64,000 bases of DNA from Metallyticus violacea (GCA_030762175.1 CM060846.1:309786512-309850511); one strand, 5' to 3'. Numbered from the stretch's first letter, positions 23,346 through 36,554 are shown. The notes: generated by a model not told the origin, from the letters alone. Numbers and translations are program-made.

Positions 23346-26300
23346 TTGGTGCAAATTGAATGCATTGTGATTTCGTTGAAAATGTATTTAGTAAAAGGTA
23401 TAGGTAGATGATGAAAAAAGGACCATGAAAACGGATGCAGAACAAATGCAAGCTAATATTTTAAGAGTTACACAAGTCAAAGTAGAAAATATCACAAAAT
23501 AAATAATAACAAAATGTTGGTTGTATAAACTATCATGTGATGTCGGATTTGATTTTGAGCCACAATGAAGTTTGTTATACTTTGCTAATTTGTTAATATT
23601 AAACCTCAGATATTTGTATTTTACACAATTCAACTATGAAATTAGTCTAATCAGAGAAACGTTTTCTGCATGGTAATATATTTACTAATAAAGTTAATAT
23701 TTACACAAATTAATAACCATTTCTAAATTTACTTTATACTAGTATTACAAATAATAGTAATAACAACAATATAAAATAATTATTATTACTATAACTTTTC
23801 TATTTCTGTTGTTTTTTAATTATTTACAGGTAGCAAATATCAATTTTATTTTTTTAAATGAGCATTGTCCACTAAAACTATGTTCGTGTACTTGGCAACC
23901 GACTTTTGCTGTGAATGTGTATGCGATGTGCAGCGCGTTCCGCTTCCTAATTACATAACGTTTTTTTGTTACATCCGGTTTGGACCGCGAGAAAGCGGAA
24001 GCAATACAGGGTTTAAACTTGTCTTTTCTGACTAGGCGGTAAAAACATGAGTTAACTTTTTAACATGTAATGCAATAAGTGATATTTCTTTCAAAGCGCT
24101 TAATTTAATGCAACACATATAATTCCCTTTAACGTTTACACTAATGAACATTAATTATTTATGATTCGTTTTACGTAAACATTATCGTTTCATTTTTACA
24201 AGCATATTAATTTATTAGGTAATAAACGGACACGTAAATGAATTACATATACTTTTTTATTGGGGCGATACTTATTTTGTGACACCTCTTGGCAGCTAGG
24301 CAGAATATGCGTTGACGGCATGTTTGCAATACAGGACAGTCGAAGTAGTTTGGTTCATTGTTATTTTTATAGAGCAGAAAAGGAATCCATTGTTGGGTAC
24401 ACATATACTTTTAAAATATAACAATTGTTTAGAGTGAAAGAGTTGGTGGAAAACGTATATTTGAAAAGAGTGTATATTAAAGTGTTGAAAATGTTAAGGG
24501 TTTTCGTTAACAGCATTCCACGAACTTTGTCGGCAAGAAGTGCTACGGCAACTCTTCTGGGCATTTACCCGATAAAAACGTCATTGAAGTCAATGTTTCT
24601 GGTGCCTTTGGGGACATTTTTGGGGATGAAAGTTCACATTTTTATTAAAACTGTCTGATATGCAAGCTTAAAAGTGAGTTTTGGCATGACAGTTTTAATA
24701 AATGATTTTGCAGAAATTACTTCCTTATAACCTTTAAGCCTTTGCTTTCGGTATATAGGTGAAATTGTGGATGTAAAGGGATGAGTTTGATGGTTAGGTT
24801 GACGTTTTTTAACAGCAGGTTATCTTAATTAATTACACGATGTTACATTTTTGCCATATTTGTGTCACCATAACATGCTCCCGTTGTCTTTAAGCGTGAT
24901 GATGCTTCTAAAGCGAGGACCGCAGCCCGGTGTCAATGACATGTTGAGAGTAATTTAGCAAGATGTCTATACACTTTATGAACGCATATCCTGGTTGTAC
25001 AAGAGATATGGTAGCGTTATTTAGGCTATTTCAAACTGTTGCAAATATGAGTTATGAGTTGTTAACAAGTGCTACTCATCATTTGCGGTTAGCTCGCCAT
25101 CGTATTCTTTTAGTATTCTGGCATACAGTTCTTACACAATGTATGACATGTCAATATAATCGTCAGCATTTCTTGAATACTGAAATGTAATGGGAGAATT
25201 TTTCGTTATCGTGTTTTGAAGATTTAATAATATGGCAAGGTACAGTTCTACGTTCATTAGAACGGAAAGATCTTTAAAGTTGCCTAATTCTATGTTCATT
25301 TGAGGGGGGGATAGATCAACTTTCAGCTACTTTTAGTCATTGTGTAATGATGCCAAGCATTGTATTCCTATTTTATTTCTAAGAATTTCTTTTCCTTTTC
25401 TTCCCGACTTTTATGGTTTTTAAGCCTTTTAATTCCGGGGCCTATAATAAAATCAGTTTTATTGTCTAGTTTCTGCTTCCTTAAGTATATTTCTTAGGGA
25501 TTGCTTTGTATCAACTATGTCAGGAAAACGCTTACTCCAAGTTTTAAAGCTTCTTTGCTGTGGATATTTTAAATAGAAACTATGGTGCTAAAAATCCCGA
25601 TTTTTTATGAAAACGCCTGTTTTTATACATCACAAAATCGCGGCGGTCAAGCGCTTCTCCAGCCAGATTAAGATGCATTGATTGCGTCATCATTGCTGTT
25701 ATGCTGTAAACTTAAGAATCACAACGCAGGAGAAATCGTTTGCAAGTAATGAAAGATTGCCATATCCGTTTCTTAAATCAATATCAATTATCCTAAAATC
25801 TTATTGGAGCAATTAGGAGGAAAAAACAACATTTCAAATGTCGTGTACGTTTCTTTGTTTTGATATTGCACGTCACACCTTATCGAAGGTATTGCCATGA
25901 GCAGCTGATCGGTTACTATTAACAAATATCTCATAGAAAACACCCATCTGCCGATCTGTCGGGTACTTTGCGCTCTTGGCTTGTGCAACGGCTTGGGTAT
26001 GCGGTTGAAATCGTCACTTTTGTTCAAAGATGATGTTAATCTTAGAGAGCATAAAACATGCTTAGATACCAATTTTGTTGACTTGTTTGTGTTTCTTTAG
26101 GCTGTATTGGCTAGTGGAGCGTGTGTGGTGATTCAAGAGCTGGTTTAAGTTTTACTAAATCGCTCATGAATTTATTATTTCGCTTTTCAAAGTTGCCCAT
26201 AAATTGTTGGTTTAAGAACCGGCTGAATTTTAATACGACAGTACTCACATGAGAAAGCTCTATTTTTTCTTAGTGTACTGCATTTTGGCTAATGGCGATT

Positions 26301-26864
26301 ATTTTCAATGAATCATTTGTAAAGAAATATATTTTTAACAGATGAATCACACGATTCATTTCATTTACTTATTTTTTTAAGATATTTGCACCTCCTGGTA
26401 ATATTTTGTCTGTCCAACTTTGCCAGTATCTCTTCATAAAGTTTATTTTTGTTTAAATATGGAATGTGGTCACCAACATAGGATTTTTGTTTAGGTTAGG
26501 GCTTAAAGGGTTTATTGCGTAATAATTTTGTTACACTAGGGAAATGTTAGTCTCGTCACAGGAGTTGGCAATACATTTACGTATCTGTGTGTATTTTTGT
26601 GAGCAACCTATCTCCACATTTTGGTTTTTAAGGATCTGTTATATCGTTCTACTATCTAGCGTTAACATAATTTTTGTGAATAACGCCCTGCTCTTTTAAG
26701 AAAGCTTAAAAATATTTTTTAACAATTCTAAGCATTTATCTTTCTGTAAAATTTTTGGATTACATTTGCTCAGAAAATATTGTTAAAAACCCGCACAATG
26801 CCGTTCCAAATTTTGATTTAAGAGCTATAGCCCATACAAATCTAGAAAATACGTATAGGTATAC
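23346..26864. other. non-coding DNA, nothing firmly recognised
   Basis: Long AT-rich stretch. The plus ORF at 24425-24658 contains 'RTLSARSATATLLGIYPI', which loosely resembles the segment after the reverse transcriptase domain of some LINEs, but one short similarity is too weak to call. No other feature is supported. Confidence 0.45.
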
Positions 26865-27147
26865 CACCACGGGTGGCCGAGGTCGTTAAGACGCGAGCTC
26901 GTGAGCGGGAAATCTGGGGTTCGATTCCCGCCAGGGCCGTCCTTTCTGACTGAGGTTTTTTCCAGGTTTTCCTCAGTCCTTATAAATAGCTTATGCCGGG
27001 AAGGTACCCTAAAATTATAACTGGAATATTTCCTTCCATTAAAAAAAATGTCCTTTCCCAGTTTATCATTGCATTGTATGTATCAACAATGTCCACCGTC
27101 TGTGGTTCCTCAGTAGTAAAACGGGCGTTGAACACTATTAAAGATTA
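26865..27147 (+). repeat. SINE-A, full-length copy
   Basis: Head 'ccaccacgggtggccgaggt' with A-box-like tggccgag and a good B box (ggttcgattcc), then 'gaggttttttccaggttttc', 'tatgccgggaaggtacccta', 'tttcccagtttatcattgca' and the terminal 'acgggcgttgaacactatta'. Both pol III box positions are close to consensus, making this one of the better preserved copies. Confidence 0.93.
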
Positions 27148-28321
27148 TATGTATTGTGATTAAATGTAAATATAGTGTGTTGTATCGCTTAGCGCTATTT
27201 TAAATGTTTAAATCTTCCCAAAGATTGTCAATATTTGTAACGTGTGAAATTTAGTGAAAATCTCTTTTTATATCTTTATAAAACGTATAACTATCTTGGC
27301 TTTGAAGGCAGGACATTATTTTAAGTCTAGAAACATGTGTAGCTTTGTAAAGTTTGTCTGCAGCTGATACAGTACTGATTATTATGGTGATTTCCATGTG
27401 TTTTTTAGTTCTCTTCATAGAGCTTCCCATTGAGAATATGGTTTTTGCCGTATATGGTTTTAAAACGTATAGACGATAACTGAGTTGCTGATTTCAATTG
27501 CAGCTGCAAGCAACAGCAGCAGCAACAGAAGATTCCTTTCTAATTGGAGTTTTCAAACTGCCGTTCCTCCTGTTCCTACTACTTCTTTCTTTTGAAAGTT
27601 TGATTTTTTTGCCAGGAAGTTAAATAGTTGCCCAATTCTTATAGTAGTAAGCCCCAATTTTATTGCCAGAAGTATTTTTGAGTTATTCATTGCTTTTATT
27701 TTACGTGCTAAACTATTAATCTATAACATGCAACCTTTTCACTCCTTCTGGCTGAGACTGAAAAATAACCTGCTCGGCATATTTCATATGTGAATTTAGA
27801 CGCAAGCACACTTCTCTTAATTTCCTTTAGCGAACATTTCTTGCTGACGAACTTCCTCAAAAATGTTTTGAACCTTTTAAACCGTTTGAACATTTATTTG
27901 GTGTGTAGGAAACGTTACCTCAAATAGCATTAAAACACATTTCAAAAATCCGGGAGGAATTTAGTAATTTTTTGAAATGTTCAAGCAAAACTTTGAGTTT
28001 CTGGGTTTCGTTTACAGACATAGTCTTTCTATCTATTTGAGCGTATCCGTATTGTTTTAACAATGGACAACCCAAGCCAACAAAAATGATATTTTATGTA
28101 GTTTAATTATCCTAGATGACATGTTTAAATCAGTTTATAAAACTATTTTGCAAATAGCTCACATCACAGCGTATATATATTACAAAACATTTTTCCTCAT
28201 GGAAAAAAGTTTAGATATGTATTACTAAACAAAAATTACATTGCTGTCTATTGAACTTGTGTTAATTTAGTAACATTAAGTTGTATTATTTCACTTCCAT
28301 TCTAATATCTATTTTCCATCC
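27148..28321. other. non-coding DNA, nothing recognised
   Basis: AT-rich; includes a short CAG-type run (about 27505-27530). No supported gene. Confidence 0.5.
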
Positions 28322-28850
28322 CCAGCCTGTTCTTTTAACCAAACACTTTTTTCAACCAATCGCAACGCGTTTCATTTCCACCATTCACATCGCAGCACGC
28401 TTCTCTTATTCAGCAACTAACATCCTACTCTACCCACTTTAGCTCAACTTCTGCAAGGCACAACGTCATCCCTGTACGTCTACCCGGAAATACTTTACCG
28501 GTTACACCAAGGAGATATTCTCCATGCCAAGTGTTACCAAAACACCCACCAGGAACACTTTACCATTTCCTTCATAGGAATACTTTTTGTACGACGGCAT
28601 CCTTATCTTTCAATTGCAATTCTCAGCAAATTAAAAAAGCATTAAGTCAGCAGAAATATTATACTGCTCTTATCAGGATAATCCCGCAAAGACCGTGTGC
28701 ACATAATACATCTAAGTCTGGGTCACACGTGGTGTTTTATGTGGCCGGCAGTTTCTAGACGTATATTACATATGCATGTTTTGCACAAATGTAACATGAT
28801 AAGTCGGGTGTCTGCATAAGAGCGGTTATACACTATTTCTGTATAAAACG
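28322..28850 (+). repeat. unclassified dispersed repeat 'E', plus-strand copy
   Basis: Homologous along about 530 bp to the minus-strand copy at 22815-23345. The strongest conserved segment is near 28765-28805, where 'atatgcatgttttgca' is identical and followed by 'taacatgata'. Reading frames differ between the copies through indels, so no shared protein is demonstrated. The 75-codon ORF at 28531-28758 lies inside and has no recognised family. Confidence 0.7.
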
Positions 28851-30353
28851 GTTCTCAGCTACCGCTGAACACCCAGAGCCGAAAACTGAGTTTATTTTCT
28901 CTTTGCCTTCTTCTGACAACTACCTCCTTGCTACCAAAACCGAGTGTTGACTGCTTACTACACACGGGAAGAAGGAAAAGCATTACGTGACCAATCGCGA
29001 AAGGAAAAGGTATTGCGTGAGCATTAATCAATTACAGGGAGAGATTAGGAAATTACCGAAGAAGGAAAAACTCGCGCAAAAGAGGCACAAAAACGAAGCA
29101 ACCACCTTACGTAGTGGCAGTTTTACCGCTAAAACATACACGACTCTTGGCGTTTGGTTTTTCAGATCAATTTAATCAATATGTTTGTTAAGGTTTTCTG
29201 AAACGCATTTGTTCTAAACAACCAGCAAAATGCCTAAGCACGTTAATTTCTTGATGTTTTTAGGGTAGTAGCTAGGTCCAGCTATTGATAATTTTCTCTG
29301 CACATGTGTATTATACAATTTAAAAGCTCAGTATTTTATTATTATTAAAAGTGATTGCTTTAGGAATATTTCTAGCAGTCTAAGGTTGTCTAAAATCACA
29401 GATTTATGCTTATCCTGGTACAGAATGATGGAGCTAAGATGTTTAAAATTGTTTAGGCAATAAGAGAGATAGCATTCGGTTTGGCTGGAGAATTCAGGAG
29501 TGTGCACATACATGGACACTGGAAATTGTGTCGAGTTTTATGTTAAAAGTACCTAATCATTGTACTGTTTAATATTTGTTTATTTTCAGAGAGGCTTTCC
29601 ACGGATAATAGAGTGTAATAGAATTGTGCTTTATGGAGGCATTTACTCTTCTTACACCTCGATAATTTCGTATCTTAAAGCATAAGTTTATGTCATTTCT
29701 CATTCGGAATAAGGAACGGACATTATAGGAAAATATCTTTAAAGAGCAAACAACGTTAAATTTTAACACAATTTATTAATCTGAATATATTTTGTATTTG
29801 CCCATAGTGACACTACCCTTAGAAAGTCATAATTAAGTTGACTAGGACAACTATGGATTAAAACCGTGAAGATCACATATTAAATCGATAAACGATAATG
29901 ATAATACTGCAGGTACGAGTATGACCACACAAAGCAAACTATTGGGCGTCACGGTAGCAAAGGCGGTCGTGCCCTTCGTTTATAACCGCGGGGATTTGTG
30001 ACTTCGTCTACTTTTCAGGTTGCTCCATAGAAAGAAATCCTACTTTGTCAAATACAGCTGTCGAGAAGCCATAGAATGGGTTTGTTGAGCTCGACCCGTC
30101 TGCCGGCATAGGCATGACCAGGGGGTGCACCGTCTAACTGAAGCTTGTGGTTTGTCGCCAGTGCGAGAGGAACGCTCTCTGACCTTAACTTTCTCTTAAA
30201 GAAGAGCAGACATCTCTAGCCTGTCATAACACATGCCAAATCATACTGAGATATTCAGCTAGAATCTGCAGCATCTCGATGCAGTAGCAATGTCTTGCCC
30301 GAATAGCATCCAATATATATGATAACAACATATCTCTTTCAGAATACAGTACA
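28851..30353. other. non-coding DNA, nothing recognised
   Basis: Mostly AT-rich. The segment 29930-30220 is G+C-richer and might hold an old insertion, but I see no tRNA box pair or protein motif good enough to call. Confidence 0.45.
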
Positions 30354-30618
30354 TCACCACGGGTGGCCGAGTTCATTAAGACGCGGATTCGTGAGCGGTA
30401 GGTGTGGGGTTTAAATCCCACCAGGACCGTCCTCCCTGAGGTTTTTTCCAGGTTTTCCTCAGTCCTCATAAATGGCAAATGCCGGGGAGGTACCCTAAAC
30501 TCAGGCCTGGAACGCTCCCTTCCTTTAAAAAAAATCATTCCCAATATATCATTTCATTTCATGTATCATCACCGCCTGTAGTGCCTCAGTAGTAAAAACG
30601 GGTGTTAAACGCTAATAA
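30354..30618 (+). repeat. SINE-A, near full-length copy
   Basis: Head 'caccacgggtggccgagttc' with B-box-like ggtttaaatcc, core 'gaggttttttccaggttttc', 'aaatgccggggaggtaccct', 'tcaggcctggaacgc' and end 'acgggtgttaaacgctaata'. It lacks a few bases between the head and the core, compared with other copies. Confidence 0.92.
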
Positions 30619-30949
30619 AAAATACTTCAGAGATATCAAGAAGACGCTCAATCGGCATATGGATGTGTGGGTATCTGGGTCCTATTTTTGCCGTAAATTT
30701 ACTGGAAAAAATCCTTCAATTTCCCAGTTGGTGCTAAGACTTTAAAGAAAAGGCTCCGTGCCACTGTAATCCACCACAGGCGGCCTGCTAAGAAAGACCA
30801 GATAAAAAATGAATCCCGCAACGTATTTGTAAGTTTCTTCACATTTCTACAATAGACAGATGAGAATGCCTGGCTCCCGGACGACAGGTTGAACATCAGC
30901 CGGTAAAATGTTCCCTATAATGTCTGAAGCACAAATAGGTCATGAATAT
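30619..30949. other. non-coding DNA, nothing recognised
   Basis: Unassigned sequence between two SINEs. Confidence 0.5.
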
Positions 30950-31283
30950 TCTTCTTGTCATTGGAGTGGAGTATTCTTCTTGTCCGGAGTGAGCCTTGGC
31001 CTGTCACGACAACCTCTGCTTCCTCTACCTCCGTCTTACGACTTCGTTGATACAGGGCAGTATTGCAAGGAGGGGGGGGGGGCATGTGATCAGCTTGTCG
31101 GAACCCGCCAGTCGCCTAGTACGCTGCTCCCTAGATCGAATAACGCCATCTCTCTATCAGGCAGCTTCCTAATTGTCCTCACAAGGCGGTGGACCCCGTT
31201 CCAGATTTCCCTAACTTAAAAAATCCTATACAGGTACCGGGAATCGAACAACGCTAACCACTAGACCATGAAGACAGTCGATT
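30950..31283 (-). repeat. SINE-C, near full-length, minus strand
   Basis: The plus strand here is the reverse complement of the SINE-C at 39742-40055: 'cagggcagtattgcaaggag', 'ggcatgtgatcagc', 'tcaggcagcttcctaattgt', 'cctcaca', then the head 'ggtaccgggaatcgaac' (B box complement) and 'gctaaccactagacca' (A-box region complement). Flanking atgaatat (30942-30949 and 31284-31291) is a candidate 8-bp target duplication. Eleven consecutive G bases (31072-31082) interrupt it, and a 13-bp direct repeat (tattcttcttgtc) lies across and beside its 3' end. Confidence 0.85.
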
Positions 31284-33269
31284 ATGAATATCACCTACAG
31301 TAAATTTGAAAGTATCCTCCTTACGCACGTGTACAAGCTGTATATTGCATGAATGAGTTGTCCTTGTTTAAGCTCATCAGTTTATTACTGGAAGTTCCTA
31401 TAATGTATGACGTTTAGTACGAAACCTTTTGTTTTCTAACTATCGCATAAATAAACTGCACATCTGACGAAATAGGGAGAGGCGAGGATTATAAAGCTCT
31501 AATTTCTCTTTTGTCGAACATCTCACTTATTTTACTTGATGATTCCTAAACCGTTGGAGTGCTGATGCAGTGAACCGTACAGTTTTTTCCTCTTCTATCA
31601 ACTGCTGAAGAAAGGGTGTTAAGAATGACGTTTGATGCCGAACCGCACGGACTGACTCATTTAAAAGTATGCCATACCATTTTAAACACACATCACCATC
31701 ACTTCGAGTAGCATCCCCAATTCATGAGTCCTGAGACATATGATGTTAGGAAATTCAAGGAATATAGATTACTCAATGTCAAAGCAATTAGGAAAGCACA
31801 CGTAACGTAATAACCTTTCTCCAGGACTATGTGTCGTATGTGCGGTATCTACATATATTAATTACTCTATTTTATTTTAAAGCTATGGTACTACTTTCAA
31901 TTTTTACTCTTCTTCGTATGCTCTTAGTCTTAGTACAAAAGTGTAACATATCGACTATACGGGATGGAAAAAAAAAAAAAAAATTTTAGGACATAATTTG
32001 TAAACCAAAAAATAATAAATCTATAAGTGAAAATAGCAGGCTGTTTTGTACTATCGGAGCTAGGAGAATTATTATTTTTGCTATCTATATTTTCGTTTAT
32101 TGTTACGTTTTTGTTACACTTATTAAAGAACAAGTTCAGGATCGCCTTGAATACCAAGACACAATTCTCTTGAATGTGTAGAATTGCAGAACAGTTTTTG
32201 CCGTTAAGCATAATTTACTGTAGTATTACTTTCTTATTGTTAATTTTATTTCTTCCTATTTTCCGATTTTCTGTATATTAATGATTGTTAAACGAACATG
32301 CAGCAACGAAATCGCAGTACCTCATTGGTATGTTAATTTTTCATGATGTTCTATATCTGCATAATGGAAATGTTGTAGCAACTTTCATACTGTAGAGTAG
32401 AAGAGCACGGCTGCTGGAGTAATGCGTGATTGCATGCAAACGCGAATGAAGCACCAGGTCGTTAATTACTGGCCACATAGGCTTTCCTAATGAGGAGGTT
32501 CTTGTGGCAGTACTAGAGAGTATACAGCGATATGATGTGATGAGAGAGGTTGTGAGTAAGCAAGCCCTACTCCAGGAAGCTGCATGCTAACCAATGTTCC
32601 CTTTAGGAATACCTGCACGCCAGACACGGAAGTCACATGTATGGAAATGTAATGTGCTTTTAGATAATACAATTCTCCTTTACATTTTGTCATTTCAAAG
32701 ACTGTCCAAGCTTTAACTTGCTACAGGTTCCCGTAAATTTTAAGAGGATGTTTAACCACATTTTTAAGGGGTTTTATTATCTTTAAAAATAGGATCCCAT
32801 ACTTCATAAAACGGGAGTTCACCTAGGGTGCCCAGGAAGCATTATAGTGCAGGTTTACAGAATTATTTCTTGAATATATATACAAACAATAAATTACCAG
32901 CAAATGAAAGATGCGACGTGTGTTTAGTAAGGTATGCTAAATTTGAACTAAATTGTAAGTGTATTTTTGTTCCGGAAGTAATTTCAAATAGGTAAGAAGA
33001 AAGCATGGACCAAATTAGAACCTTCATATGTAGCATCATTGTTTCCCTTGCAATAGCAAGGGGTGGCTAAACTTACTTATAAAAAAGTATTCTTTGTCTC
33101 ATTTATCTAAAAACAAGCATAGATAATGTCTGCAAAACATAAAATCAGAACTTAGGATACGGATGTCTGCTGTTATCGCCAATATACCACGTCTTTTAAG
33201 TGAAATACAGTATCACCCTTCTCATTCAGGAATTAAAGTTAACCTGTAGTGTCAAGTGTTCAGAGAGAT
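31284..33269. other. non-coding DNA, nothing recognised
   Basis: AT-rich with a short A run at about 31968-31983. The minus ORFs of 93 and 68 codons (31930-32211 and 32487-32693) resemble no known family. Confidence 0.5.
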
Positions 33270-34856
33270 GCTCTGTGGGTAAAACTGTGTCTCCAACAAA
33301 ATGATAAAAGCTCTGATGCATCCAGCAATGTGAAATTCGGTGATAAGATAGATCAAAACACTATATAGGAATGTAGATCAGCCAGTAGAGGAGTTCGTCA
33401 GAGATGTATTCTATCTCCGTTATTGTTTAATCTGTTTATAGACGATATCTTGGATGCCCTGTTAGCGGAGGAAATGTATGCCCCTGAAGTGGATGGCGCA
33501 TGCATTCGTGTACTTTTGCATTCTTTTATCTGTAACTAGAAATGGTTTGCAGAGAGACATGAACATCTTAGAAGAGTATTGCCTGAAATGTGGTATGGTA
33601 GTAAATTTTAACAAAACCAAACAATGACTTTTAAAAAAGTTAAGTATATGGCAGAGATGAAAAATGCTACTACAGGGGACATGAAATATAAAATGTTACC
33701 ATTTTTTGTTATTTGGGAATGTGAAATGGAATAAACACCTGTTATTAATTATAAAGCGCGAGGTCAAATAATGAGTTACTGCGTGTTCTGACCGGCGTTC
33801 CAGATATACCAGAGAATGTACAATGCTATAATTTAGTCTATTCTGTTTTATGGAAGTGGAATCGGGACGGGGGAGAGCTGAACATGTAAATAAAATACAA
33901 ATCGATTTTTGGAAAAGGGTTCTCATGCTCTCTAAAAGAACATCAAATTGTGGGGTCAAGAGGTAGGTGGGTTGTTATCAAGAAACAGTCAACAGAAAAA
34001 TAAGGATTATGAAATGCTGGCCTAGACCAATTTAGGGAAACCAGTCAACACTCCGCGCTAAATGCTATAGACAGCACGTGAAAAGTATAACATTAACGTT
34101 TTGGGCTGCAGAGGTGGAAAGAGGACTAGTGGGAATTGGCCTGAGTTCAATATGGCAACGAAGCAATGAAAATAATAAAAATGTATGGAAGGAGGTTAAA
34201 ATAAGGCTAGAGGATATCAGCAGGCAGGGAACCGAGACAGAATGTAACAAGAAAGTCTCCTTGAGCCTATCAAATGAAATTAAATTTACCTGGTGCAAAG
34301 AGGTATATATGTTCGCTCCAGAAAGAAAGGCGAGATCAGGAATGATCTGGTTTAGACTGGAAAGTTGGAAGGCTTAAAAAATAGCAGATAGTTCTGGTAG
34401 GAAAATTTGCCCATTTTGTGGAGGGGAGGAGGAATGGGTAAATATTCTGGCAGAATGTACCCACTTGGGTCACCTGAGAAAAACGATGTTTCCTGAAAAC
34501 TTTTTAAAGCGATAAGTCCATTGTCAAGTTGTCCCTGTTTGCGAACCACACTTGAATATGGGCATTTTCCTAGTCAAAGTGAGCGAAGTTAGAAGCATTT
34601 TTGCTGGTTAGAGCGCAATAACTAGTGTAATTAAAAATAATATGTAATATGTTTCATGTATCGGTAAATAACCTTCTTCAAATTTAAAAAATAATAATTG
34701 TTCATTTATTTATTTTATTTAATATTGTCTTATTTTCTATTATTATTTGCCCTTCTTTCAAATTGTGTATCATATTTAAGCATTGGCGGTCTATGACCCA
34801 TGTATAAAATATATTTGTAATGTGTATAGAATTTTATAATAATAAAAATACACCTA
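33270..34856 (+). pseudogene. non-LTR retrotransposon (LINE) ORF2 remnant: reverse transcriptase to 3' end
   Basis: At 33388-33450 the frame reads RCILSPLLFNLFIDD within a GVRQ... context, the 'VRQGC.LSPLLFNLFI.D' motif of LINE reverse transcriptases. In another frame (33546 on) LQRDMNILEEYC...VVNFNKTK matches the block after the catalytic aspartates. At about 33510-33530, where the F/Y-A-D-D catalytic box should be, only a Phe codon and flanking hydrophobic residues remain, so the aspartate pair is deleted. Downstream follow VNKIQIDFWKRVLML, a 99-codon open stretch (34078-34377) and CPFCGGEEEW...AEC (34408 on), a C-terminal zinc-knuckle-like motif. The end near 34840-34856 (ataataaaaata) looks like a 3' UTR end. 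Frameshifts and stops make it inactive. The clade is unresolved. Confidence 0.85.
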
Positions 34857-35543
34857 ATTTTAACAATTTTACTTACTATAATATAAAATGAGTGATACTT
34901 ATACGGGTACTTATATTCATTTCCAATTCTTGCTTACCCCTCATTCGCAAACAAAAAAAAAAAAAAAAAAACTTATTTCAATTAGAAAACATGGACGTTT
35001 ACTCAAGTGTTAGCCATTTGCTTTCCTTATAATTTCTGACCAGAAAATAATGGAAAGTGATAACGCCTTTGTAGAGTATGTAAACTTTAGTACTCAACGC
35101 AAACTGCACAATAAAAAAGACATATTAAGGTAATGGAGAATTTATTATACGTGCCTGTTGAACACAAATGCAAGAAGTTACTTTGTTTCAACAAATGTAT
35201 TGTTCTGAACGATTTTGTGCTAATAGTTATAGAGAATGTGGCCAATACAGTTTGACAAATATACCCTCTTAAGTAAACTATCATTGCACGGAGGATTTAC
35301 ATATGCAATTTCTTCTTTTCAGGCGAGTTTTAGAATGTTTTTATCGGTATAGATAACTGTAATATTTTTATAATGTGAAATGTTGCTGTTTTAACTATTT
35401 TTGTTCATTTTTTCCTTTGGATTGAATGGATATCGCGTGTCAGGAAAATTGTGCCGGATTACCTGTATTTTAAATATTGGAAATTTAAGCAATATATAAC
35501 TGTCAATCACATTCTCCAGTTTGATAATTAAATAGCTGCAGCA
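34857..35543. other. non-coding DNA with an A19 run
   Basis: A 19-base A run at 34953-34971; otherwise AT-rich without a supported feature. Confidence 0.6.
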
Positions 35544-35607
35544 AATTATTATTATTATTATTATTATTATTGTTATTATTATTATTGTTATTATTATTAT
35601 TATTATT

Positions 35608-35643
<36 letters not shown>

Positions 35644-35661
35644 GCTGTTGCTGCTGTTGTT
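35544..35661 (+). repeat. (ATT)n-(GTT)n compound microsatellite
   Basis: Interrupted ATT units up to about 35610, then GTT units, ending in GTTGCT variants. Confidence 0.97.
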
Positions 35662-36282
35662 TTACTTTCTTTAAGAAGGCTGCCAGTATCTCTCTTTAGT
35701 ACATTTCTTTTTCTTGGGGAAATGTTCTGTCTTCACGTAGAATTTAACATTTTCTCATAGTTTTTAGCTGGCTAATGTGTCTCTAAAAGAGAGAAAGTTA
35801 TAAACAATATAGAAATGTAGAATATAGAAATAACTATCCGCAAATAAATTAACTACACAAATAATAAAAATACATTATTCCAACCTTTCCCAAATTGAAA
35901 TTGTGTTCCCAACAAATGTTCTTCCACACTTTTTCTTTCTTTGGGTAAAAACATAGGCTAGTTTTCTATTATATCTTCATATGAGAATACAGAACCTTGC
36001 AGATGAATTCTTTCTGGTTGGAGGAGTACTTTCTTTAGGCATAATTTTAGGTTTAATCAAATAAGAAGTATTTATAAGTAATACACTAATAATAACTGAA
36101 TGCATGACTTGCTTGATCAATAACATAAAAACTAATAAACAAAGGTCATACATCATATGATGTATTAATGCCATGCATAAAGTGCAGCTGTTTATGCAGC
36201 TATTTAAGAAAATCGCCTATCACTTTTAACTTAAGTGTTAAACTCATTTATAAAGTATGTCTATGAATACGACCCCTTAATT

Positions 36283-36283
<1 letters not shown>
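35662..36283. other. non-coding DNA, nothing recognised
   Basis: AT-rich with no supported feature. Confidence 0.5.
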
Positions 36284-36328
<45 letters not shown>

Positions 36329-36348
36329 CATCATCATCATCATCATTG
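36284..36348 (+). repeat. (ATT)n-(ATC)n microsatellite
   Basis: ATT units to about 36328, followed by ATC units. Confidence 0.97.
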
Positions 36349-36506
36349 TTATTTATTCAATTTTATATACTTTTGGAATGGCAGTTTATTACCATGACTA
36401 TTAATATTGTGTAAGGATGCACCACAACAAAGGGCAAATGTTAAAAATGTTCCCCTATATGTTTGATTATATTTTCAATTGTTTAAAATAGTGTTGAAAA
36501 ACTTTC

Positions 36507-36554
36507 ATATATATACATATATATACACATATATATACATATATATACATATAT

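Noticed and set aside
22971..23354. 127-codon minus-strand ORF as a gene
   Set aside because: It lies within a repeat whose second copy does not keep the frame.
24425..24658. LINE RT C-terminal fragment (RTLSARSATATLLGIYPI)
   Set aside because: There is only one short loose similarity, with no neighbouring RT or zinc-knuckle motif.
26865..26945. Leu/Ser-like tRNA gene
   Set aside because: It is the head of a SINE-A present in several copies; the body and tail match other copies and the cloverleaf is not complete.
29930..30220. Additional SINE upstream of the SINE-A copy
   Set aside because: A G+C-rich patch with vague tRNA-like words, but no acceptable A/B box pair and no second copy in the window.
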